Below, piece after piece: positions 32,348 to 42,726 of a stretch of DNA of 64,000 nucleotides (positions are counted from its first letter, which is position 1; each line of letters begins with the position of its first letter). The position numbers and the translations under genes are program-made. The notes below the pieces were generated by a model, which saw only the letters and a program-made list of their open reading frames with translations, was not told where the DNA came from and made no database searches. This DNA is from Clonostachys chloroleuca (taxonomy: Eukaryota; Ascomycota; Sordariomycetes; Hypocreales; Bionectriaceae), in NCBI GenBank assembly GCA_037952775.1, contig JBANAY010000004.1, forward strand, positions 10,788,001-10,852,000, written 5' to 3'.

Positions 32348-33513
32348 AACTCCTCAATGCGGGGAGGTTGAGTCGACTTCCTCTTTCGCGGGTTGTTGGC
32401 GGGCTCGACGAAGCGCTCCTGGACGAACCGGATGTATCGCACCTCAATCTTCCTCGCATCTTCTTCGAATTCGGGCTGGGTCACCCACCAGATGCCGTGG
32501 TCGCCCTTGCCCTTCTCCCAGCTCTCCTTGTGGATCTTGCCATCCCACACCATGAAGTTGGGCTTGTCCTCAGAGCCGTCCTCGCCGTCGGGTCCGGGAG
32601 CTTCAAAGATCTAATTTTTAGCGTTCTCGACCACATCGTCTAGCTCCCACAACTTGCCGCGCCAGGTCTCGAGAGCGAAGGTCATCTCGAAGTTATTGGC
32701 AAAGGGGTGGAGTTTGTCAAAGCTCTTGACGGAATAGGGTGACGGCGGCTGCGGCAGACTGAGGATATATTCGAGTCCTTCATCCTCCTCGCCGCCCTCG
32801 CTCATTAGATCGTCGTCCTTTCCAGTGGGCTCGTAGTCCCAGAACCACCAATCCTGGCGGTTGATCCTGACCGTGAGAGATCTGATCTTCACCTCCATAA
32901 GGCCAGTCTTGGCAAAGTTTTGTAGCTGGGGTGTGTTGAAACACTTTTGTTTGATGAAGCGTTGAACATAGTATCCGGCTGACGATCTCGCCTTGTGAAG
33001 GGTCGAGAGCCAAGACTCAAGAACGCCGTTCTCGAGTTGAAACTGTGTCAGGGTGATGTGGACGTGCTGAAGGAGGAGCACCTGCCAAGCTGGGAGGCCA
33101 AGCAGCAGCTGCGACGGATGGGTCACCGCGGCCATGGGGTCACCGGGAATCCGGTCCTGTTCGGATCCCTCATGGATGATCATGGTAGTGTTCAGTGTGG
33201 GGATTGCCCAGCACTCGGAGTAAATCAGGCTGCAGGTCTGGAGCAATTTGGTGTGGACATGCGGAGGGGCTTCAAAACCTGGCCTCCTCCAAGACCTCCT
33301 GAGCGGGTACTTCTTGCCTTTGTTGGGCTCAGTTTGAAAAACATAATCGTAGATCTGCTGTCGTATTTCTGCCGAGAGCTTGAATAATGGGCAGTCTTTC
33401 TGAGGATTGATTCTCTGGCGATCCATTGTTACGTAGAATGGGAATATGTTGTCGGTGACTGCCTCTGGCGTCACATGAGGTGTGGGGAATGAAATGTTCG
33501 TGATGTCCACCAT
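32344..33513 (-). pseudogene. DUF7730/2EXR-like protein interrupted by one in-frame UAG
   Basis: The minus-strand frame from the ATG at 33513 encodes 300 residues. It includes PLFKLSAEIRQQIYDYVFQ (near 42-60), the classic start of fungal 2EXR/DUF7730 domains, and later KIRSLTVRINRQDWWFWDYE. It meets TAG at 32613-32611 right after ELDDVVENAKN. The same frame then continues without gap for 88 more residues (IFEAPGPDGEDGSEDK, FMVWDGKIHKESW, a Lys/Arg-rich tail) to a stop at 32344. In this family, from memory, a tryptophan often stands at the interrupted position, so TGG to TAG is the simplest change. Function of the family is unknown; no secretion or membrane segment is seen. Apart from the single stop the gene looks healthy. 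Alternatives are a truncated but functional 300-residue protein, RNA editing of UAG, or a recent nonsense mutation. Confidence 0.65.
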
Positions 33514-35895
33514 GATGAAAGGGAAATCAAGAGTATTCTTCTTGATTTCCTTCGGTCGTTGGAGTTGAGTGATATTAACGAAGGGTGATGGTTTCGCCTT
33601 GCAGAGTGAAGATGGAGAGTGAAGAGTGAAGATAGGCAGTGGGAACCTTGGAAGAAGTTTCAGCTGCAGGACGATGTATTTGAAACAGAGTTGAGCTGTA
33701 GGATGATTCGAACTTAAAAGAGAGCAGAGATGCAGTATGATGTGAACTTGGGAAAGGGTGACTGGAAAGTGAAGACGGACAGTATGAACCTTGGAAGAGG
33801 TCTAGCTGCCGGACGATGTATTCGAAGCAGAATTCAGTTGTAGGACGATGTGAAATTGAGAGAGAGCAGAGATGTACTATGATGCGAGTTTGGTTAAGGG
33901 TGAAGTTGTGTGGTGAAGTTGCTGCCGGAAGGGAAGCGTGTTGTTTGTTGTTGTGGTGGGAAAGTCATACGTGCCTGCAACAGCCGGCAGCGAGGGGCCC
34001 TTTGTTGTTGTCCGCCACGTACCTGCATTTGGACGCGGACACCTGCGGGGTAACCTCACAATTTCCTCACCTCTTGCTTATGGTTTGTAATGGGGATATA
34101 TTTGTAACCCCGAGTCTTTGATAATTGTCTTCTTTTGGGACCTACTAAATGACCATTGTACTTGGTCGATATTGTGGGCTCAGATTTGACCTCGATACTG
34201 GATTCATAGTGAGAAGTGACTTCACATGGGAAAGATCATCAAAAAGAAATTAGGGAAGTCAAATTCAATTTCATCTCTGAACTTGCATCTCTCAGCTTTT
34301 AATATCTGAACTTTGAAACATGTCCTATGGTAGCAAGGGCTTATCCATCACGGATTTCCCCAACTACTGAGCCCTCCTATGCTGCAACGTTGGGGCTCCT
34401 GGTATCTGGGCTGCTATGAACTCCCTGGCAGCAGGTGCAGCTAGAGCCCACACTTGGTGAACACTGCAGTTTATTCCACTTCTCTTTTCCTCAACTGGAT
34501 GATTTTCATGGCTGCTGATCCGCAGAGAGGAGGCTGATCATCTGGAGTCGCTGGAAGCAGTGTGACCGTCTGAACCTCTCGAACAGTCCCATCCAACTTG
34601 AAGAACAGACACCCGAGACTATTAGGCCGTCTGGTTTGAAGATTCGTCATCCGGTGTTTTATTGGCTTATAATTCCGCTCTCTCTCGACAGTTTGCGCAG
34701 ATCTATGTAGGTTAGTAAAGAGGCTGCGGAAACTGTAGGTAGACGTCGGCCAGGGGAGGGGAGAAAAAGAAGAAGGAGAAGGAGACGTGGGCTGGCTCTC
34801 AAGGTGCCCAAATCACTCCATCTGACTCTGCAACTGTTGGCAGTCGTCAATCGCCTGTGGCAGACTCGGCCAGTGGCTGTGCGGCTGCCCTACTAAGAGA
34901 GGGGCGTTGCCAACTAATCAAAGATCTTTAATCGATTTGACATGACATTGGATTTGGTTGATTCATTTCGTGTCATATCAATGATGAGAAAATAAGAAAT
35001 TATTTTAGGAAACTTAGCTTAAGATCTCTTCATTCAAGGCTGATTGTTTTGACATGGTGTCGAAATTCAACATTGGAGTTCTCAGCTGTGCCATGTTTTA
35101 CGTCGCTCGCCCGCCTACGTCATGATAATATCACCAGTCAGAAAACCGTCAAAATCAGAAAACATCTAAGATAAACTATGGATTAAAAGATCCACTAGAT
35201 CATCCATACCTGAAGCAATTAATCTGGTTGATCTGGGCAGAATAGAATTAGTATTTAATTCTGGGCCAATCTGGTTGATTTGACACATCCTGGTGGGAGG
35301 AGGGACCGCCTGCACCTGGCCACCAATACGGACCATCACCAGCCCTATTGTTCTTGATTTGCCTCGGCCTCGCCGCCGGGGCCTAAAAAATGTGGTCTAA
35401 TCAAGGAAGGGACTGGTGCAATGGCAGACGATGGGAGGATTTCTTGATTGAAAAGACAAATGGCTTAGACCAACTGCCTTGCGTCTAATTATAGAGACTG
35501 AAGCGCAGGGCTTCCATTATGGAGTGGCAAACGCCTTGAATTGGTTACATGACTCTTATTTCAGCTCTATTAGCAGACATTTGGGTGGTTTCGGGGCTGT
35601 ACAGTTCAATCTTTCCCCGGCATGTGACGTAAGATGGCTGCTGACGGCACTTGAGACTGTCAACCATTGCTGACGTGGCCGTGCACATTACACTCTTGTG
35701 CCCGAAAGCCACCACGAGCAAGAAATCGAGGCGCACGATCGAGACGTACGATCGTGTATAAAGAGCTGAGCGCTAGTCGGATCGGTCGGTGAAGCTGTCG
35801 ATTTGCACCGCCTTGTTAAGTGCCTAATCAGCATTCCGAGTCGAGCAGTCACTCATCAGCCCAAGCCCAACTTTCCTCCGCTATACCAAGAAAAC
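33514..35895. other. Intergenic region, no gene supported
   Basis: Short frames only. Between 33590 and 33890 two related segments occur (gtgaagatag/ggaaccttggaaga and gtgaagacgg/gaaccttggaagagg, about 150 bp apart), suggesting a local diverged duplication. The 34900-35290 stretch is AT-rich. No transposon end was identified. Confidence 0.4.
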
Positions 35896-36156
35896 ATGGC
35901 GACTCTCGAATCAATGCCCACCGAGATCATCACGGCAATTCTGTCCCACCTCCCTTTCCGAACCGCAGAAAAGGTGGCACAGACATACAGCCACCCCCTG
36001 ACTGAGGTCGCTACTCGTTACATACGCCCTCTGTTGAAGGCTCGTCGAGATTCGCGGATCCCCAGGGAGTACTGGTTGAGATTGCATGATTCCTACAACG
36101 GGAAAACTTTGAGGGATTCCCCCGATGTGACAAGATATGGGGCGTTGGGAGGGTAA
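35896..36156 (+). CDS. Very short F-box protein or F-box gene remnant
   Basis: An ATG-started frame of 86 residues opens with an F-box: LESMPTEIITAILSHLPFRTAEKV. The rest lacks any substrate-binding domain and ends GALGG. It may be a complete minimal F-box protein, the N-terminal stump of a longer gene, or the first exon of one whose later exons I cannot see. The frame also stays open upstream (from 35803). Confidence 0.45.
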   Translation: MATLESMPTEIITAILSHLPFRTAEKVAQTYSHPLTEVATRYIRPLLKARRDSRIPREYWLRLHDSYNGKTLRDSPDVTRYGALGG

Positions 36157-36426
36157 ACGATATGGAGCGTTGGGTAGGCTTAGCCTGGGGTCTGGGGGAG
36201 TTCATAACAGAAGCATCTAATTACGAGACATGAAGTGGTGATAAAATACTGTTTTCATTAAAAATAAGTGCTATAGGAATTTACTTCTTGCGAAGCCCTA
36301 GCTCGGAAAGCCTTCTATCCGCCTCCCTGTCCAGACGCCCCAGCGCTGTAGTGAAACAAGCAATTTTGATACGTATCTAAGACTCAATAGGAGAAAGGAC
36401 GGCAACCTGAAAGTCGAGAGGCAATT

Positions 36427-37649
36427 TCAAGGGTGTGAATCTCCCACGGTGAAGCCATAGCTTCTCTCTACCCGGATGGGCCCGAGGGGGGTCAGATCGT
36501 CTCTGCTGCCCACACTAGGTGACTGCACTCGGACGTGGTAGCTCCCCGGGTACGAGAGGTGTGCGCCGGAACCAAGTTCGAGATACATCTTATCAGAGGA
36601 CGGCACGGACTCGTGACGGTACATGTTTGCTTCAGAAGGACCCCCGTTTCTCGTGCCCCTGAACAGGGAATAGACCGTCGGAAGGCAAGTGCAGAGGATG
36701 GACAAATTCGCTTCGAGGCAGCTCCAGATCCCAAGCATGTTGATTTCGAAGGTCATGTTATTTAGGTTGGCACGGGAGAGGTATGCCAGACGCACGGCGG
36801 CGAATACGCAAACACTGTTGGATTCGAAGGTTAGTATACCTCATTTGATCATTCGATGGAGACATGTGTTCAAACAAGACGTCGTTCACTTACGAAAAAC
36901 CAAGAAGTGTGAGGAGACAGATTGCGCTCTTCCGCTGGATGGGCATGTGCTTCCTCCAAATCTTGGCCTGCGGAGCGATCAGAACGGCAATATCAAAAAC
37001 GAGGTTAATAGCCGCCGTAGAGATCCAAAATATTCTGCTGTTTATCGCCGTCGAATGGGTGCCGTACTCCCACTGGCCCTGGATGGGATTGTTTGAGAAA
37101 ATCAGGGCAAAGGTGACTGCAACGCAGGTGGCTATGATCGCTCCACCGATGCATTGCAAAAGCCGTTGCAGTTTAGTCTCGGTCACTAGGATTCGATAAT
37201 AGAAGAATAGGATGGATAGCTTCGAGGCCATGATACTCCAGTTGTACATGACGTTGTAGGCCAGGAAGATCTGTTTGGCGACCTCAGTCAGCTCTGCCGC
37301 AGCTGTGATTGGGATGTGAGTTTGGAGTGTAGAGGAGATGGCAATTTTCAAAATGTTTCGTTACTCCCAATCTTACCTTCGAAAACCTGCCCAGCTGTAA
37401 GTGGGAATAGGTGTCGGCAGCGTAACCAGCATGTGCCCGAGTACCTCCGAGTACAGTGGTTGCCATCATGCCAATGGCGAAGACGAGCGAAGCAAAGCTA
37501 GTCCAGTCATCATACCAGTGACTACTTATTTTGATGCGTTGTATAAACCGCAGGACGACAACGATAAGGGAGAGAAACGTGAAGACGGCGGAGCAAGCGA
37601 GGAGGGGAACATAATCCGAGCTGAGTTTGTCTGGGTGTGACGGAGGCAT
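36427..37649 (-). CDS. PTH11-like integral membrane protein (fungal rhodopsin-type domain)
   Basis: Three exons, 37649-37377, about 37291-36894 and 36814-36427, give roughly 352 residues. Junction 2 (donor GTAAGT, acceptor CAACAG) is strong. The acceptor of intron 1 (GAG) is unusual and chosen because it alone keeps frame, so that boundary is tentative. Seven hydrophobic segments are spaced as in the fungal rhodopsin-domain family related to the Magnaporthe receptor PTH11. Family-like pieces are DDWTSFASLVFAIGM, YNWSIMASKLSILFFYYRI, NNPIQGQWEYG (here lacking the usual CxP), FDIAVLIAPQAKIWRKHMPIQRK and EANLSILCTCLPTVYSLF. The C-terminal ~85 residues are hydrophilic and cytosolic. Family members are thought to sense extracellular cues in G-protein signalling. 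No CFEM domain precedes it. The ligand is unknown. Confidence 0.8.
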
Positions 37650-39164
37650 TTTGATGTAGATACGGATGTATATAATAACCTAGGCTGTCGTGGGAGTTCA
37701 AGATGCTTGGGATTTAGGTGCGGATGGTCGGTTTGTGCGGTCTCATAATTGCTGAGCGGCGTCGCAGGTGGATGATGTTGGTTGGGCTGGGCTTTGGCGA
37801 GACGGGCCCAAGGCAGGCGCGAGTGTCCCTGCGATCATAAGCTACATATACCGGCAGGCTCGACTGTACTGTGACGAGCCTCGCCGCAGCAGGGCAGACC
37901 AACAGTCGTGCAAGAACGGCATGCTCTGATACAGGCACTGCCCAAATACAGGGAGTGGCGTAGCAAGCCGCTGGTCGGAATGCAGGTCGCAGAATCCTCC
38001 AGGAGCCAGAATACATCCGCTTGAACCAACGTTCTCCCGGGTCCCGCGTGTGTGCCTCCCCAAAGCAGGCACAGGCGCTCGTATCGACAGTGGGAGCACC
38101 GCAGGCTGCCGACCCCAACGAGGCACTCGCGGCTGCGACTAGCCGCCTACTTCCCGTTTCGTTTTGAGTGGAATGTGAGTAGGCCTGACGGGATGAAACT
38201 GACGTGCCACGCATTGTTGGTTGGTTGGGCGAGTGCTGAGAGGGTGACATTGACAGTGGTGATCCCGGTTTGTAGGCGGCACCAACATGCAGCACAGGCT
38301 GCAGTAGTGGGCATTCCGGGTTCCACAGCCCCCAACTACCTCACTCGATGGAAGGGTGATGAGGTTGAGCACTGCCAAGGATTAGCAAGGATTCAGGGGC
38401 CATGAACGTTGGCTCGAGCTTCCTTCTGCACGGATCCCCCTGAAGCCACAAGTGAAGCAATATAAGGTTGCTTTCTTCAAAATCAATAGCCTTATATTCT
38501 CCATCTTCACATTCGATTCGACGAGAATATTGTGCGCTTTGCACCAGGCTTCCATGTTTCTCAGCCCAGAACCCAAGCCTGCGGTTGCATCCATGTATCC
38601 TTGCGGCACATATTCATATGGCCTTGCGTTTGAGAGATCCGACATCACAGGCGCATCCCCTCGCCCCCACCATGTTCTTGAATGGATGTCGCCAGGCGCC
38701 TCATCACCAACGGCCACATCGCTAAGCGCCGTGATCGCAAGCGGGGGCCATGCCTTGTGATATCAAGCAACTCAGCCATTTGTGCATCTCATTGGGTAGT
38801 TCTTCCTTGGCTAGTCAGCCGAAGAAATGGATGCATCGCATAGACGAGGAGAGGCAGCGAAGGAAAATCTAACTGGATGGCTGGAAAATCTCACAGGTAC
38901 AGTACACTCGAGCTTATTTCAATAACTACACATCAACTATCATGTGTGGAGTAGATTCTCTAACTACATTTAGATGCACTTCAATGAAAGCACAAATGAG
39001 CCCCTTCCCTTCCCGGCCAACCCCTGAAACCTCGAAGCCACGCATTAGAGTCCTGTATAGTCGGTGGCCGTTTGAGACTGGATTCGAACATTATAATGGG
39101 TGATGATTGAACGCGCGCGCGATCTATGTACAACTAAGGGCGACATGCCAACTCTTCGGGGGAG
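37650..39164. other. Intergenic region, no gene supported
   Basis: A 193-codon minus frame (37714-38295) is open but has no motif, is rich in Ala/Arg/Ser/Pro and overlaps other equally long frames on the opposite strand, which indicates GC-rich non-coding DNA. No repeat or transposon sequence was seen. Confidence 0.4.
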
Positions 39165-39166
39165 AT

Positions 39167-39747
39167 TCAACCCATCATCTCATCCTCAACTTCAGGACCA
39201 ACCTTACCATAATCGTATAGTTGAAAGCCTGGGACTTCCTTCTGTAGCTGCACCTCAAGAACCTTTAGCTGGAAAACGATGTCACCCCCTCTTGGGCAAT
39301 CTTCTTCAAGTCCCGGTGCCCAGTTTCGACGAGGCGAGATAGGCTGGCCTCGCATTCTGTAGTAATTTGAAGCTCGTTTAATGCTTCCGCGTGCCGCATG
39401 GCGAAGCATTGTGGATCAAGTGCGCTTTGCTCGTCCAGTAGCTCTTTCATGGTTTTGGTAGCCGCGGTTTTCTCAGCCAAGGCCGCGGAGGCGCGGCCAT
39501 GAAATTGCGTTAGGTCCTTGACCAGATTTTCTTGACTCTGCTTATTTTTAGCATAAGCTTCAAAAAGCTCTGTATGCTTGGCTTGCATGACCATGATCCC
39601 CTCGGCTTGGAGTAAATCCAGGTCAGCGTGGGGTTGGGAAAACGCCACAGTCAAAGCTGACTCGTGCTGAAATAGCCCTAGGTCAAGGTAGGCCTCTGGC
39701 AATTGTTGCCCCGTTTCCGGGATTAGTTGTAGAGATTGGTCATCCAT
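39167..39747 (-). CDS. Coiled-coil protein, C-terminus frameshifted
   Basis: A minus-strand ATG frame of 160 residues ends at 39265. The protein is hydrophilic and helical: a central stretch (about 50-155) rich in Glu, Lys, Ala and Gln has heptad-like spacing, so a coiled coil is likely. After DLKKIAQEG the frame enters a stop within a few codons. Shifting by one base at a run of five C on the plus strand (39285-39289) would continue as GDIVFQLKVLEVQLQKEV to a stop at 39167, with the same helical style. I read this as a frameshift, by assembly or mutation. Function is unknown. If real, the intact product would be about 190 residues. Confidence 0.5.
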
Positions 39748-40839
39748 ACTGCCAATCTTATATTGATATTGATGGAATCAAGTTGCATTGACCGTTTGGC
39801 GAATGTGATTCGATGAAGTGCTTAGGGAAATAAAACCCACGACGAAGAAACGCACGAGGGAAGTATTTATGCTAAGGCAGGCTTAACCAGAGGCTATACA
39901 TGGCTACAATTTGACAAACTATCTAGTCTGTGAGGTTAGATCTGACCTAGAAGCTCACGCGAATTAGATGTACTGATACTGCTTATGATGAGTTCCAACT
40001 TGGTTCTGTAACTCATCTCATGCATCAGAACAAGCAGTGAATCCCTCACTCTGTTGTCTGCCATAGTCCCTGAATCCTAGTTCTTACAGCTCCATTACAT
40101 CCGATGATTGATGGAATTCTTCAGAGACACAATCACATAGTGTCTGAATCGACCGTTACCAGAGTGGTGGCCCGTGCCTCGGGAATCACTCAACTTTAAT
40201 ATGAATGTCCTCGTTCCAGGCATCCGTTTCCTCCTTCCAACGCATAGACTCCTTTAAGCTCTCTACACACAAACACCTCTTCTTTATTTCTTTAGACACT
40301 TTTCTACTGCCCACCGTAGCCCGAGGGACCTATCTTATCAACCAGCACTTCTTAGCTCAGAAATACTGACAAAGTGAAGTGTCCAGGTAGTCAGTGAGAG
40401 ATCATGCCTTGTACTGTCAATGTAGACAAAGACTGAATAATCTTTTGGTCCCTGACGCTGTGTTTGAGAGACATGTGATTTTAACAACCCTCTGAATAAG
40501 TATAAGAGAATATGCTGACAGGTGCATTCCCCTCACGGAAATGATCGATCCCGCAAACAAATATTGAGCTCACTCTTCTAGGCCGGATATCGCACCCATC
40601 CAGCGTCAAAAAGTGCTCAGAATTTTTATAAAAAAATTCGCCGCTCAAACATAATGTCAGTGCGGCGCTGTGCGATGCTCCGGCTTGCGAGATTGAATGG
40701 CACGTGCCACACGAGCTAACGCTTCAGCCGCCCCAGACGCACGAGCCAGCCAACCACATGAGCGGGGTCGCGCAACGCCTTCTCGGATGCGCGCGGACAT
40801 GGCCTTGCTAACTGCACCTAACGGACCCGACTGTGGGCT
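39748..40839. other. Intergenic region
   Basis: No supported frame. A minus frame at 40657-41109 is the antisense shadow of the gene that starts at 40840. Confidence 0.45.
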
Positions 40840-41781
40840 ATGGCTGCTGATCCTGCATCTCCTGCGATGCGTCGCATGATGTTCCGGACGAGAAAGGGCG
40901 GCGGAGCTGGTATTCCGCGGATCTGCTCGTGCTCGCCCTTCGAATCCCCCGATACCCCCTGTGACGCCTTGTCCGTGGTCCGTTACCAGCCAGAGAACCC
41001 CGACCCCCAAAGGAGATCTAAGTTCTTCCTTCTGCCGCGGGAGTTGAGGGTACAGATCGAAACAGAATACCTTGCTGAGTACCTCCGCGAGGCTGCTGCT
41101 CGCTGGCAACGCCTCGGCGGGCCAAGCTGGAATGGCTATGCTAGAGGACCGGCTTGTGTCGCGCCGTCTCCCTTGTCGCTTTCTTGCAGGCGCATGTACG
41201 ACGGAGATATGGTTCCCCGAGGCAGCATGGGATTATTCTGGACAGCGGGCCCAGGACAACCTCACGGGCCCTGCCGCATCGCTCTCGTCGTGGAGGGGAG
41301 GCTCTGCTGGAGACGCCTGGAGCGCCTGCGGTTTGTCAATGAAGCGGACAGGTTCCACACGGAGACGTGGAAGAACGACTTCTTCTTCACTCTGGGAAAG
41401 GCCTGGAACTTGAAAGAGCTGGAACTTGTCTGGGGACCGAAGGTGACCATCCTGCCTGACCCGAGAAACGACGAACACATCATGAGACAGCTCCAAAAGC
41501 ACACTTCACTTCGTATCGTGCGCTTCCGGGGCAATGTTCCGAGAGCATGGTTGCTTAAGGAATCGAGTGCTGGCTCTCGTATCAAATATGTCATTCAGCC
41601 TCTGTGGTGGGTGAAGAGGGACTGGGAAGACGAAGAGCAGGAGGATCTCCAGAGGGCTGCAGACGAAGAGGTCCACTCCAAACGTGTCGAGCGGTACGAA
41701 CAGCAACTGGCTATATTTTCCGCATCCTCTAGGAAGGATTCAAAAGCAAAGTCTTGGAGGCGATACCTCAAACTATTTTAA
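40840..41781 (+). CDS. Hypothetical 2EXR/DUF7730-like protein
   Basis: A single-exon frame of 313 residues. The segment SKFFLLPRELRVQIETEYL (about 60-78) resembles the start of the 2EXR/DUF7730 family, in which a short LPxELRxxIY motif opens the domain. After it the sequence diverges (REAAARWQRLGG), which may mark a rearranged or degraded domain. FFFTLGKAWNLKELELVWGPK (about 182-202) looks like a leucine-rich strand/helix pair. The C-terminus is highly charged with coiled-coil tendency. There is no signal peptide or membrane helix. The first ~45 residues are of low complexity and a downstream ATG (in MMFRTRKG) could be the real start. Function is unknown. It is a distant relative of the interrupted gene at 32344-33513. 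Confidence 0.55.
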   Translation: MAADPASPAMRRMMFRTRKGGGAGIPRICSCSPFESPDTPCDALSVVRYQPENPDPQRRSKFFLLPRELRVQIETEYLAEYLREAAARWQRLGGPSWNGYARGPACVAPSPLSLSCRRMYDGDMVPRGSMGLFWTAGPGQPHGPCRIALVVEGRLCWRRLERLRFVNEADRFHTETWKNDFFFTLGKAWNLKELELVWGPKVTILPDPRNDEHIMRQLQKHTSLRIVRFRGNVPRAWLLKESSAGSRIKYVIQPLWWVKRDWEDEEQEDLQRAADEEVHSKRVERYEQQLAIFSASSRKDSKAKSWRRYLKLF

Positions 41782-42420
41782 ACGCGGGTGTTGTTATTTC
41801 GCTTTCATCTTCTTATCCGCTGCTTTCTGTGCCAGGTTGATCTCTCGGACAAAATTATGTTGAGGAGTTTGTATTGCAACCTACTAGATATTGATGAATT
41901 TGATATCTAGATTTAATCTCGTCGCGATAAGCTGTAAAGTACGGGATGCTTACAGAGTTTCCTTGAGCTCCCAAGCCACTACTCGCACAATTAGCTGAGT
42001 TAAGTCATACGGGACTCATTGCGATGTCTTGAACGCGACATCTCAGGTGCTGGGAATGTTTTCGGCCTTGCATTCGCACTTAGTCCTTGGCTTCAAGTAA
42101 AGCTGGGATGGGACACTCGATTGAAGAGGAGTGATGCTTGAGTCGTGGTATGATATCGACAGCCTCCGCAAATACAACCTCGCTCTCAGGGAGTGGATAG
42201 TGGCTCGGCCATCAAGTTCGGTAGGTGAACTCGCGAAAGGGTGAGCTGCTGACAGACCTATTTATGGTGTGTTACCTGTGATGCATAATGGCATGATGTC
42301 ATCTAATACTGCAGCCAAGTTCAAGAAATGCAACGAGGACTTGTGAGAGGGCACTGAGCTGGTCCGATGTGGACCCGAGTGGCATTGGGCTCTCTCCCCT
42401 CGTCAGTTTGTTGGGAGAGC
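41782..42420. other. Intergenic before the pyrimidine-rich repeat
   Basis: No coding frame or element is supported. It is bounded on the right by the degenerate tandem repeat that precedes the pseudogene at 42727. Confidence 0.5.
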
Positions 42421-42715
42421 TCACTTCTCCTCCCACCTCTCACTACTCCTTCTCTCATCTCTCGCTACTCCATTTTCCATCTTCCACAGCTCCATTTCCA
42501 ATCTTTTACAACTTGATTTCCCATCTCTCACGAATCGATTACTTATCTCACATCTTTTTCCTATCTCTTGCGACTTGATTTTCAATCTCTCACGGCTTGA
42601 TTCCCTATCCCCCACAGCTTCATTTCCCTTCTCTCACTACTGGTTTCTCATCTCTCACACCCTTTCTTCCATCTACCACTACTAAATCTCTTCTATCTTT
42701 CTCCACCTCCATCTC
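42421..42715. repeat. Degenerate pyrimidine-rich tandem repeat (~24 bp unit)
   Basis: About eleven imperfect units of the type ttcccatctctcacgacttga (unit near 24 bp) run almost to the ATG at 42727. The plus strand is nearly free of G, making a strong polypyrimidine asymmetry. It may be an expanded 5' leader or promoter CT-block of the adjacent broken gene. Confidence 0.65.
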
Positions 42716-42726
42716 GTTGGGTCAAG

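Noticed and set aside
37714..38295. 193-codon open frame on the minus strand
   Set aside because: Ala/Arg/Ser/Pro-heavy translation with no motif, and equally long frames on the other strand. This looks like GC-rich non-coding sequence.
40657..41109. 150-codon minus frame
   Set aside because: Antisense shadow of the plus-strand gene starting at 40840.
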